A DNA stretch of 6,553 nucleotides from Gemmatimonadota bacterium (lineage in GTDB: Bacteria; Gemmatimonadota; Gemmatimonadetes; Longimicrobiales; Gaopeijiaceae), in contig SKZC01000266.1 of assembly GCA_007127575.1 (NCBI GenBank), positions 1 to 6,553 on the forward strand. Direction: 5' to 3'. Each line of letters starts with the position of its first letter. Position 1 is the first letter of the stretch. Shown piece after piece: positions 1 through 6,483 of this stretch. The notes under the pieces are model-generated. The model made no database searches and was not told the DNA's origin. It saw nothing but the letters and a program-made list of their open reading frames with translations. A program made the translations under genes and the position numbers.

Positions 1-2714
1 AGCCGCCATCCCAGGAGGGGGTGATCCTTGTTCCGGTGGTAGAGCTCCGCAGCCTCGTTCGTCCGCTCCGGCCAGTGCCGCTCCCGCTGCCACGGGTAGT
101 TGGGGAGGGGCACGCTGGGAGCGGGCACGGGAAAGTGGTCGCTCAGCGATGCCGGCCCTCCCAGGAGCCGGATCCGCCACACCGCCTCCTCCACACGGTC
201 CGGCCCATCGTCCCCCCTCAGGAGGGTGGGAAGGCTTCGGCCGCGGATCTCCCGTTCCTGCAGGGCCGTCTTGAGATAGCGCTGCATGATGGCGTGGGGC
301 CCCACCTCCAGGAAGATCCTCGTCCCCGCGTCCAGGAGCCGGTTCACCGCAGCGTGGAAGAGGACGGGCTCCCGGACGTTCCGCCACCAGTACGTCCCGT
401 GGAGTTGGGTCCCGTCCACCTCCTCGCCGGTGACGGTGGAGACGAAGGGAAGGGTTCCCCTGGAGGGACGAATGTCGGCCAACCCCTGGAGCACGCGATC
501 CTTCTGGCCGTCCATGCACCGGCTGTGGAAGGCGTAGTCCAGATCCAGGATCTGGAAGAATCCCCCCACCGTGGCGACGCGGTCCTCCAGGGTCTTCAAG
601 GCGTCGTAGGGTCCCGAGAGGGTCACGTCACGGGGGGAGTTCACCCCCGCCACCTCCAGGGCTCCGTCCAGGCCCGCCGCCTCCATGGCCTCCCGGACCT
701 CCTCGACGGAAAGGCCCACCGCCGCCATGCGACCGGCCCCGGCGGTTCGCGCCTGGGCGGCGCTCCGCCGGGTGATGACCTCCACGGCTTGCTCCAGGGA
801 CAGACATCCGGCGGCCCAGGCCGCCGCCACCTCCCCTACGCTATGGCCGAAGACGGCCTGGGGGACCACCCCTCGGTCCCGAAGGAGTTCGGTGAGGCCC
901 ACCTGGAGGGCGAAGAGCGTCGGCTGGGCCACCTCGGTGAGGTGGAGCCGGGCCTCAGCGTCATCGCACCGGAGCTCCTCCTCCACGGACGGCCCTCCGG
1001 CGGCGCGTAGAAGCTCGTCCACCTCCCGGATAGAGTTCAGGAAGGACGGATCTTCGTCCATGAGCTTCCGACCCATCCCCACCCACTGAGACCCGTTGCC
1101 CGAGTATACGAGAGCCAGAGACGCCTCGTCGGTGAAGCGCTCCTCCGTCACCACCCCTTCGGGGTCCTCTCCCTCCGCAAACGCCTGAAGACGGCGAACC
1201 GTCTCATCCGGTGCCGCCGGAGGGACGGCCAGGGCGTGGGGAAGCCTCTCCCTCCGGAACGCCGCCCCGTAGGCCACCTGGTAGTGCTCCCGGGCGTCGG
1301 CCCCTTCCAGGCGGATGGCGTACCGCTCGGCCAGCTCCCGGAGCGCCTGGGGATGGCGGGCCGAGAGGAGGAGGGGGGGACACGTGGGGACGGACTCGGT
1401 GGCCTCCTCCTCTTCCTTCCGGAACTCCTGGAGGACGGCGTGGGCGTTCACTCCCCCGAACCCGAAGGAGCTGAGGCCCATGCAGACCTCCCGGTCCGAA
1501 GGCGGTAGCGGGGTGGGCTCCGTCACCACCCGAAGGTTCATCCCCTCCAGGTCGATGTTCGGATTGGGCTCCTCCAGGTGCAGGTTCGGAGGGACCGTAC
1601 GCCGCTTGAGGGAAAGGACGGTCTTGACCAGGCCCGCCAGCCCCGACGCCGCTTCCAGATGCCCCAGATTCGACTTCACCGATCCGATGAGGAGCGGTTG
1701 GTCCGGGCTTCGTCCCCGGCCCAACGCCTCTCCGATGGCCGCCGTCTCCACCGGATCCCCCACCCCCGTCCCGGTGCCGTGGGTCTCCAGATACGCCACC
1801 TCCGAGGGGTCCACGCCCGCCTCCCGAACCGTGCGGGTCAGGAGCTCCTCCTGCGTGGCCGTCCCCGGGATCGTCATCCCGTCCTTCCGGCCGTCGGAGT
1901 TGACCCCGGTGGCCCGGATGACGGCCTGCACCGGATCTCCGTCCCGGAGGGCGTCGGCCAACGGCTTCACGAAGAGCACCACGCCCCCTTCCGCGCGGAC
2001 GTACCCGTTCCCCCGGGCGTCGAAGGCGCGGCAGAGGCCGGCGTCCGAGAGCATGGAGGCCTTGGAGAATCCGATGAAGGGGAGGGGGTGGAGGAGCATG
2101 CTCACCCCTCCCACCAGCGCCGTGGAGGCCTCGCCGTTCCAGAGCGTGTTGCAGGCGAGATGGAGGGCCACCAGCGAGGACGAGCACGCAGTATCCACCG
2201 CCATGCTGGGGCCCCGCAGGTCCAGAAGGTAGGAGAGGCGGTTGGGGATGATGCTGGGGACGCTACCCGTCATGGTGTGGGCGTCCACCCCGCTGGGATC
2301 GTCGGCCTGGCGAAGCATGAAGTCCGCGGCGGAGACGCCCATGTAGACGGCGCAGTCCGTACCGGCCAAGCGGCTCGGAGGCTGACCCCCGTTCTCCAAC
2401 GCCTCCCACCCGAGCTCCAGGATGAGGCGCTGCTGTGGGTCCATGAGGCGGGCTTCACGAGGGGAGATCCCGAAGAAGGACGCATCGAACTCGTCGACGG
2501 CGTCCAGGGTCCCGGCGGCGTAGGTGACGCTTCGGCCAGGCTCGGACCGGGACGGGTGGGAATAGGTGTCCGTGGCCCAACGCTCCGGCCCGATCTCCCG
2601 GACCAGATTTGTTCCGCCGGTCAGGTGGTCCCAGAGGGCGTTCTCGTCACCGATCCCTCCGGGAAGCCGGAAGGCCATCCCCACGATGGCGAGCTTCGAT
2701 TTCGGATCAGCCAA
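1..2714 (-). CDS. Type I polyketide synthase, KS-AT-(DH...), N-terminal part; 3' end beyond the window
   Basis: Condenses acyl units on an acyl carrier protein in the cytoplasm. The frame stays open from 2714 to the left edge (904 codons). The ketosynthase spans about residues 7-428. It has Cys177 in DTACSSSL, His312 in ETHGTGT and His352 in KSNLGH, so the Cys-His-His triad is complete with normal spacing; it ends at FGFGGVNAH (417-425). The acyltransferase spans about 535-830: SGNGSQW at 538-544, nucleophile Ser625 in GHSVGE, and YAFHS at 727-731 with the catalytic His730. The post-AT linker LPNYPWQRERHW (870-881) is followed by HPLLG (898-902), the usual opening of a dehydratase domain. The start is TTG at 2714: it has a GAGGAG seven bases upstream, and in this frame there are two stops at about 2733-2738 and no ATG or GTG between them and the KS. 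Only about six residues precede the KS, so there is no docking helix or loading ACP. Fatty-acid-synthase-like or iterative use is plausible. Later domains (KR, ER, ACP, TE) are unseen. The family assignment is very secure; the product is unknown. Confidence 0.96.
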   Translation of the reverse strand, partial: MADPKSKLAIVGMAFRLPGGIGDENALWDHLTGGTNLVREIGPERWATDTYSHPSRSEPGRSVTYAAGTLDAVDEFDASFFGISPREARLMDPQQRLILELGWEALENGGQPPSRLAGTDCAVYMGVSAADFMLRQADDPSGVDAHTMTGSVPSIIPNRLSYLLDLRGPSMAVDTACSSSLVALHLACNTLWNGEASTALVGGVSMLLHPLPFIGFSKASMLSDAGLCRAFDARGNGYVRAEGGVVLFVKPLADALRDGDPVQAVIRATGVNSDGRKDGMTIPGTATQEELLTRTVREAGVDPSEVAYLETHGTGTGVGDPVETAAIGEALGRGRSPDQPLLIGSVKSNLGHLEAASGLAGLVKTVLSLKRRTVPPNLHLEEPNPNIDLEGMNLRVVTEPTPLPPSDREVCMGLSSFGFGGVNAHAVLQEFRKEEEEATESVPTCPPLLLSARHPQALRELAERYAIRLEGADAREHYQVAYGAAFRRERLPHALAVPPAAPDETVRRLQAFAEGEDPEGVVTEERFTDEASLALVYSGNGSQWVGMGRKLMDEDPSFLNSIREVDELLRAAGGPSVEEELRCDDAEARLHLTEVAQPTLFALQVGLTELLRDRGVVPQAVFGHSVGEVAAAWAAGCLSLEQAVEVITRRSAAQARTAGAGRMAAVGLSVEEVREAMEAAGLDGALEVAGVNSPRDVTLSGPYDALKTLEDRVATVGGFFQILDLDYAFHSRCMDGQKDRVLQGLADIRPSRGTLPFVSTVTGEEVDGTQLHGTYWWRNVREPVLFHAAVNRLLDAGTRIFLEVGPHAIMQRYLKTALQEREIRGRSLPTLLRGDDGPDRVEEAVWRIRLLGGPASLSDHFPVPAPSVPLPNYPWQRERHWPERTNEAAELYHRNKDHPLLGWR

Positions 2715-2739
2715 AGTCTTGCTCCTCGGGTAGCTTCAT
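2707..2739 (-). other. Possible 10-codon leader mini-ORF overlapping the PKS start
   Basis: An ATG at 2739-2737 opens a short frame, MKLPEEQDFG, that ends at TGA 2709-2707. Its last eight bases overlap the first bases of the PKS in another frame. It begins within the inverted repeat at 2729-2757 and runs through the PKS ribosome binding site, so its translation could open the hairpin and couple to PKS initiation. It has only a weak, distant Shine-Dalgarno-like GGTAGG. A mini-ORF of this size can easily arise by chance. Confidence 0.2.
2722..2727 (-). promoter_or_regulatory. Ribosome binding site that fixes the TTG start of the PKS
   Basis: The minus strand reads GAGGAG here, seven bases before TTG at 2712-2714. 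Both the motif and the spacing are good. In the PKS frame the region upstream holds tandem TGA stops and no ATG or GTG, so this site selects TTG as the only sensible start. Confidence 0.75.
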
Positions 2740-2757
2740 CACGCTAGTGAGCCTACC
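2729..2757 (-). promoter_or_regulatory. Inverted repeat in the PKS leader, next to the ribosome binding site
   Basis: On the minus strand GGTAG (2757-2753) can pair with CTACC (2733-2729). Inside it, TCAC (2750-2747) can pair with GTGA (2742-2739) around a TAGC loop. The element ends one base before the GAGGAG ribosome binding site. It could be an RNA hairpin that modulates access to that site, or a dyad bound by a regulator. It has no T-tract, so it is not an intrinsic terminator. The function is inferred from position only. Confidence 0.35.
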
Positions 2758-2778
2758 TCGTTCGCCGCGTTTCCGCAC

Positions 2779-2793
2779 CCTCCGGGACGGAGG
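2779..2793 (-). other. Short perfect hairpin between the glycosyltransferase and the PKS
   Basis: A six-base perfect inverted repeat, CCTCCG and CGGAGG, flanks a three-base loop 23 bases past the upstream stop codon. Together with the repeat at 2729-2757 it makes the 101-base gap unusually structured. No run of T follows on the minus strand, so it would be a poor Rho-independent terminator. It might slow or attenuate read-through into the PKS, or protect the 3' end of the upstream transcript. No convincing sigma-70-type promoter was recognised in the gap. Confidence 0.3.
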
Positions 2794-2815
2794 AACCCCC
2801 TTTATTCCAGCAGGT

Positions 2816-4129
2816 TCAGGGGCGGGCCGGCGAGGTTTTTCGCTTGGGGGTACGCATGAAGATGCGTGTGCGACCGAGAAGGGTGGAGGGTAGAGACCGG
2901 AGATTCGCCCACCCAAGATAGAGAAAGAGAAAGGGCACCGGCAAAAAATCCATGAAGAACGACCCTGGCCGGGTATCTCGCGCCAGCGACCGATTCGCTG
3001 ACCAGGTGACCCCGTAGAGCACCACCGTGGCCGCAGCGTAGGGAAGGTACACCAGCACCGCCAGGTACAGGGCCATGGAAGGGTGGAGGAGCATGGCCAG
3101 CACCGCCACCGGGACCGTGCCTGGGAATGTGGCGTGAGCGAGCCACATGCCGAAGGGCCGCGCCTTTCCCTCCCGGAGGGCGGTGGAGATGTCGCCGCTT
3201 CCCACCAGATCCCGGATGGCCCGGAATCCCACCTCTCCCACCCCCGTGGCCCAGCGGCGCTGCTGACGCGCGAAGGGGGCCACCCGGTGGGGCAGCTCCC
3301 CGAAGGCGGATACGGTGGCGAGGAAGGCGCCCTTCCACCCCGCCTGCCAGGCCCGGTAGGAGAGGTCCCAGTCCTCGGTGAGGGTATCTCCTCTCCACCC
3401 TCCCGCTGCCTGGATGGCCGCCCGCCGCCAGATCCCGCACGTGCCGTTGAAAGGAAGGATGTGGCCGCTCCAGGCTCGGGTGGGCTGCTCCAGTCCGTAA
3501 TGCCAGTCCAGGAAGATGGCCTGGGCCCGGGTGAGGACGTTCTCCCTTCGATTGAAGAAGTCCGGCCTCGCCTGCACGAAGGCCACCTCCGGCTCGGAGA
3601 GGAGCACCCCCATGAGCCGCTGGAGAAAATCGTTGGGAGAGACGAAGTCCACGTCCAGGATCAGGAAGTATTCATGCTCTGTCCGCTCCATGGCGTTCTG
3701 CAGGGCTCCCGCCTTGAACCCCTGCCGGCTTCCCCGGCGGACCACCGTCACATCGTACCCCTCTTCCCGGGCCTGCCGCGCCGCCTCCTCCGCCACCTCC
3801 GTGGTCCCGTCGGTGCTGTCGTCGCACACCTGCACATGCAGCTTATCGCGAGGCCAGTCCAGCCCCACCGCGTTAGCCACGGCCCGGCGCACCACCTCTC
3901 CCTCGTTGAAGGTGGGAAGCTGCACCACCACGTGGGGAAGCTCCTCCTCCGGCGGGAGGGGACGAGCCAGGCGCTCCGCTTCCAGCGCCAGGCCCCTGGG
4001 CCGGAGGGAGAAGTGGTCCCGCCGCTGCAGGAGCAGGCCCACACACGCCAGGACCATGGCCACCCACCCCAGGGCGGTTCCCCCCAGGGCGATCCAGCCC
4101 AGCCACTCCACCACCCACCCCCCGGTCAC
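2816..4129 (-). CDS. Membrane family 2 glycosyltransferase, cellulose-synthase/CslA-like
   Basis: The 437-residue product should add sugars from a nucleotide-sugar donor at the cytoplasmic face of the inner membrane, probably making or extending a beta-linked chain or glycolipid headgroup. One membrane helix lies at about residues 8-34. The GT-A domain carries all processive-GT2 motifs: DDSTDGT (103-109), DVD (159-161), TEDWD (251-255) and QQRRW (289-293, the QxxRW motif). Three further helices follow at about 329-350, 352-376 and 391-413, then a basic tail. FNGTCGIWRRAA (228-239) resembles the CslA/glucomannan-synthase branch. It is much smaller than BcsA and has no PilZ domain, so direct c-di-GMP control is not expected. 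The GTG start at 4129 was chosen because it overlaps the preceding stop (GTGA), has GGAGG four bases upstream, and gives a normal N-terminus. The frame is open further upstream, but those residues lack family character. Donor and product cannot be read from sequence, and single-addition transfer is possible. Confidence 0.93.
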   Translation of the reverse strand: MTGGWVVEWLGWIALGGTALGWVAMVLACVGLLLQRRDHFSLRPRGLALEAERLARPLPPEEELPHVVVQLPTFNEGEVVRRAVANAVGLDWPRDKLHVQVCDDSTDGTTEVAEEAARQAREEGYDVTVVRRGSRQGFKAGALQNAMERTEHEYFLILDVDFVSPNDFLQRLMGVLLSEPEVAFVQARPDFFNRRENVLTRAQAIFLDWHYGLEQPTRAWSGHILPFNGTCGIWRRAAIQAAGGWRGDTLTEDWDLSYRAWQAGWKGAFLATVSAFGELPHRVAPFARQQRRWATGVGEVGFRAIRDLVGSGDISTALREGKARPFGMWLAHATFPGTVPVAVLAMLLHPSMALYLAVLVYLPYAAATVVLYGVTWSANRSLARDTRPGSFFMDFLPVPFLFLYLGWANLRSLPSTLLGRTRIFMRTPKRKTSPARP

Positions 4130-4138
4130 GGCACCTCC
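4126..4138 (-). promoter_or_regulatory. Coupled stop/start (GTGA) with Shine-Dalgarno between the two glycosyltransferases
   Basis: The TGA stop of the upstream glycosyltransferase (4128-4126) shares bases with the GTG start of the downstream one (4129-4127). GGAGG at 4138-4134 lies four bases before the GTG, within the last codons of the upstream gene. This arrangement implies re-initiation by the same ribosomes and fixed relative expression of the two enzymes. Confidence 0.7.
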
Positions 4139-5145
4139 AGCCGGTTTCGGACCCGGGGGCCCAACGGGATCCCCACGAAGACGTCCACCAGAAGCTCCTG
4201 CCAGCCGAACCCTGCGGATCCTCGGCGGCATCGGTAGGCCCCGTCCCGCACCAGCCCTCCCACGGCCCGGACCCGTTCAGAGGGCCCAGGGGCGGAGAAC
4301 ACCCCGCGCCGTCGCCTGAGCCCCTCAAAAACCTCCCGGTACCGGACCCGGGCCGCCTCCACCCGGGCCCGGCTTGCCGTGTCCAGGCGGTACAGGAGCT
4401 CCAGTCGGTTCTCCGCGGCTCGGACGAAGGCTTCGCCGGGGACCAGAAACCGCGAAGGATGCTCCCTCCGGGAGTGGCCCGCCCATCCGAACCGGGCATC
4501 CTCGTGCTGCCGGTACCGGACGAGGCGGTGAGGCGAACGGACGATGCGGCCCAGGACGGAAGCCAGGAAGAGGAAGAACTGATCGTGGGCCAGGGGCTCG
4601 TCGGGCCAGTACGGATCCACGGAGTGGGGCTGAAGGTGAGCGTGCTCCACCAGGGACCGGCGGAACACCTGGGCGAAGCCCACCACCAGGGCCCAGGGAT
4701 CCAGGGTGAGGGGCTCCCACACCCGCAACCGGCTCCCCGCCTTGTAGAGCCGACCCCGGACACGGCCCCCTTCGTCCACCACGGTGGCATCGTGGTAGGC
4801 CAGGAGCACCTCCGGGTCTCGGAAGAGCTCCGCCATCACCTCCAGCTTTTTCGCCTCCCACACGTCGTCCTGGTCGCAGAACGCCACCAGCTCGCCGCTA
4901 CAGAGGCCGACCGCCTGCATGAAGTTGGCCCGGTAGCCCAGCCGGCGCTCGTTTCGGTGGAGCTGGACCGGGAAGGGAGCCACCTGGGCGAACCCCTCTA
5001 CCAGCGCCACCGTCTCGTCGGTGGACGCGTCGTCGGTGACTACGAGCTCGGCGGGGAGCCGGGTCTGACGGGCCAGACTCTCCAGTTGATCCTGGAGAAA
5101 GCGGCTGCCGTTGTAGGTGGCCAGGGCGATGGAGATCCCGGTCAT
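4126..5145 (-). CDS. Family 2 glycosyltransferase (GT-A fold, rhamnosyltransferase-like)
   Basis: A 339-residue cytoplasmic or peripheral enzyme that would transfer one sugar from a nucleotide donor to a saccharide, lipid or polyketide acceptor. The GT-A fold starts at once: SIALATYNG (5-13), then the nucleotide-binding DDASTDET (38-45). The metal-binding motif is CDQDDVW (90-96), a form common in O-antigen and exopolysaccharide rhamnosyl- and related transferases. DEPLAHDQFF (182-191) lies where the catalytic-base region is expected. The last 100 or so residues are basic and helical, with no clear membrane span. The ATG at 5145 was chosen because it overlaps the aminotransferase stop as ATGA and sits four residues before the conserved first strand. 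Upstream extension in this frame is only the shadow of the aminotransferase gene. There is no strong Shine-Dalgarno, consistent with translational coupling. The family is secure; donor and acceptor are unknown. Confidence 0.93.
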   Translation of the reverse strand: MTGISIALATYNGSRFLQDQLESLARQTRLPAELVVTDDASTDETVALVEGFAQVAPFPVQLHRNERRLGYRANFMQAVGLCSGELVAFCDQDDVWEAKKLEVMAELFRDPEVLLAYHDATVVDEGGRVRGRLYKAGSRLRVWEPLTLDPWALVVGFAQVFRRSLVEHAHLQPHSVDPYWPDEPLAHDQFFLFLASVLGRIVRSPHRLVRYRQHEDARFGWAGHSRREHPSRFLVPGEAFVRAAENRLELLYRLDTASRARVEAARVRYREVFEGLRRRRGVFSAPGPSERVRAVGGLVRDGAYRCRRGSAGFGWQELLVDVFVGIPLGPRVRNRLEVP

Positions 5146-6395
5146 GGCGAGGGAGGGCCGCCCCCGGCGCCATTCCGAACGAAGTCCTGGAACGCCCCCT
5201 CCAGGCGCTCCACGGCCTCGTCGATGACCTCGTCGGTATGGGCGGCGCAGAGGAACCAGTTGTGATGAGGGTGGAGGAAGACGCCCCGATCCAGGGCGGC
5301 CACGCACAGCGCCTGGGTTCGGAGGAAGGAGTCGTCGCCCTCCACACGCACGTAGGGCATGGCCGGAGGCCCACTCGTTCGGACCTCCACGCCGTGCCGT
5401 CCAGCCGCGGACTGGATCCCCTCCAGAAGCCGCTCGCCCGCTTGAGCCAGCCGCTGGTGCACCCCATCCCGGCGGACCCGGTCCAGTGTCTCCAGGGCGG
5501 CGGCCATGGGGGCCGGGTCGTTCCAGAAGGTGCCGGTGAGGAAGACCCGGCTGGCCGCCGGCCGGACCCGGTGGCGTCCCACCGCCGCGGAGATGGCGTG
5601 ACCGTTGGCCAACGCTTTCCCGTACACCGCCAGATCCGGCTCGTAGCCGAAAACCCCATGGGAGCCCAGCTCCGCCAGCCGCAGACCGCAGCGCACGTCG
5701 TCCAGGACCAGGAGGGCCCCGGAGTCACGGCAGAGCCGGTTCGCGGCGGCCACGAACGCTTCGGTGGGCAGCTCGCTGTCCCCGTAGGAGGGATGGTGAA
5801 ACGGGGTGAGGATCAGGGCTGCCACCCGGTCCCGGTGCCGGTGGAAGCACGCCTCCAGCTCCTCCACGTCGTTCCAGGAGAACTCCTCCACCTGGGCCCG
5901 GTCCTCCGGGATGAGTCCCCCCCGTCCCGGCGTGCACCAGGCGTGCATCCCGTGGTAGGCCCCTCGAGCCTTCAGGACCATCGGGCGGTTCGTGTGCTCC
6001 CGGGCCACCCGGATGCACCAGGTGGTGAGGTCGGACCCGTTCTTTGCCAGCACCGCCCAGTCCGCGAAGTCCACCCACGCCACCAATCGCTCCGCCAGCT
6101 CCACCATGAGGGGGCTGGGATGGTTCAAACAGGCTCCCCGTTCCCGAGCCTCGTTCGCCGCCGCCTCCACCTCCGGATCCCGATGGCCCAGGATCACCGG
6201 ACCGTAGCCGCAGAGGAGGTCGATGTACTCCTTCCCATACAGGTCCCAGTAGCGGCTCCCCCGTCCCTCCCGGGCGAACGCGGGGTACCGTCCCGGCACC
6301 GAGAGCACCGGCGAGGTATGGCCGTAGACCCCACCGGGGATCACCTCCAGCGCCCTCTGGAACCAGCGCTGGGACTCGGAGCCGGAGCCGCTCAC
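5142..6395 (-). CDS. Class III PLP-dependent aminotransferase, glutamate-1-semialdehyde aminomutase-like
   Basis: The 417-residue product is a fold-type I PLP enzyme, expected to move an amino group to or within a carbonyl substrate. Visible sites: KNGSD (118-122), where classical members have NSGTEA and grip the PLP phosphate; GAYHG (145-149) with the ring-stacking Tyr147; LDDVRCG (231-237), whose Asp232 should bind the pyridine nitrogen; YGKALANG (258-265), whose Lys260 is the Schiff-base lysine; and TGTFWNDP (287-294). HPHHNWFLCAAH (375-386) fits the C-terminal domain. The length is normal. GTG at 6395 was chosen because GGGAGG lies seven bases upstream and the N-terminal helix (SESQRWFQRALEVIPGGV) follows directly. 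The frame is also open to an ATG at 6527, but that extension is low-complexity and overlaps the preceding gene. This is probably not the housekeeping HemL: the motifs diverge, and the neighbours are glycosyltransferases and a PKS. The substrate could be a sugar-derived or polyketide-derived carbonyl; this is undetermined. Confidence 0.9.
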   Translation of the reverse strand: MSGSGSESQRWFQRALEVIPGGVYGHTSPVLSVPGRYPAFAREGRGSRYWDLYGKEYIDLLCGYGPVILGHRDPEVEAAANEARERGACLNHPSPLMVELAERLVAWVDFADWAVLAKNGSDLTTWCIRVAREHTNRPMVLKARGAYHGMHAWCTPGRGGLIPEDRAQVEEFSWNDVEELEACFHRHRDRVAALILTPFHHPSYGDSELPTEAFVAAANRLCRDSGALLVLDDVRCGLRLAELGSHGVFGYEPDLAVYGKALANGHAISAAVGRHRVRPAASRVFLTGTFWNDPAPMAAALETLDRVRRDGVHQRLAQAGERLLEGIQSAAGRHGVEVRTSGPPAMPYVRVEGDDSFLRTQALCVAALDRGVFLHPHHNWFLCAAHTDEVIDEAVERLEGAFQDFVRNGAGGGPPSP

Positions 6396-6402
6396 CCCGG
6401 CG

Positions 6403-6408
6403 CCTCCC
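6403..6408 (-). promoter_or_regulatory. Ribosome binding site of the aminotransferase
   Basis: The minus strand reads GGGAGG here, seven bases before the GTG at 6395-6393. It is the strongest Shine-Dalgarno of the first three genes and supports the GTG over the in-frame ATG at 6527. Confidence 0.7.
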
Positions 6409-6460
6409 TTGCGGCTCCGGGCCGGGTTGCCCCGCAGAACCCCGGGAGGTAGGATCCCGT

Positions 6461-6470
6461 GGAGCGCTCC
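6461..6470. repeat. Ten-base perfect palindrome in the gap before the aminotransferase
   Basis: GGAGCGCTCC reads the same on both strands and sits in the middle of the 88-base gap between the upstream stop (6484) and the aminotransferase start (6395). Imperfect CCC/GGG flanks could lengthen it. It might be a small operator or an RNA hairpin. No T-tract follows on either strand. In DNA this GC-rich, a palindrome of this size may be chance. Nothing else was recognised in the gap besides the ribosome binding site. Confidence 0.25.
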
Positions 6471-6483
6471 GGGCCCCGCCGGC

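Noticed and set aside
21..1010. Plus-strand open frame of 329 codons at the left edge
   Set aside because: Antisense to the AT domain with its GHSVGE motif. Its translation is rich in His, Pro, Gly and Arg, with no domain.
1204..2187. Long minus-strand open frame of 327 codons within the PKS region
   Set aside because: It is out of frame with the PKS, whose translation carries every KS motif. This frame gives a Gly/Arg/Pro-rich translation with no recognisable domain: a shadow of high-GC codon bias.
1578..2747. Plus-strand open frame of 389 codons opposite the PKS
   Set aside because: Antisense to the conserved KS, low-complexity His/Arg/Gly/Pro-rich translation and no family motif. It is the expected antisense artefact of GC-rich coding DNA.
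2786..2808. ECF-sigma-like promoter (GGAAT ... CGTC) upstream of the PKS on the minus strand
   Set aside because: The spacing is 14 bases where such promoters usually have about 16-17, and the first element is GGAAT rather than GGAAC. Too weak to report as a promoter.
2852..2867. Six-base perfect hairpin ACGCAT-GAAG-ATGCGT near the 3' end of the CesA-like gene
   Set aside because: It lies inside the coding sequence, about 35 bases before the stop, with no T-tract. It is probably a chance result of codon choice, although a role in mRNA stability cannot be excluded.
2707..2916. 69-codon minus-strand frame spanning the end of the CesA-like gene and the gap
   Set aside because: Most of it overlaps the conserved glycosyltransferase in another frame and has no ribosome binding site at its start. 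Only its last ten codons, as a leader mini-ORF, are worth noting.
5238..6452. Plus-strand open frame of 404 codons opposite the aminotransferase
   Set aside because: The minus strand encodes a complete aminotransferase with all PLP-binding residues. The plus-strand translation is compositionally skewed and matches no fold I recognise.
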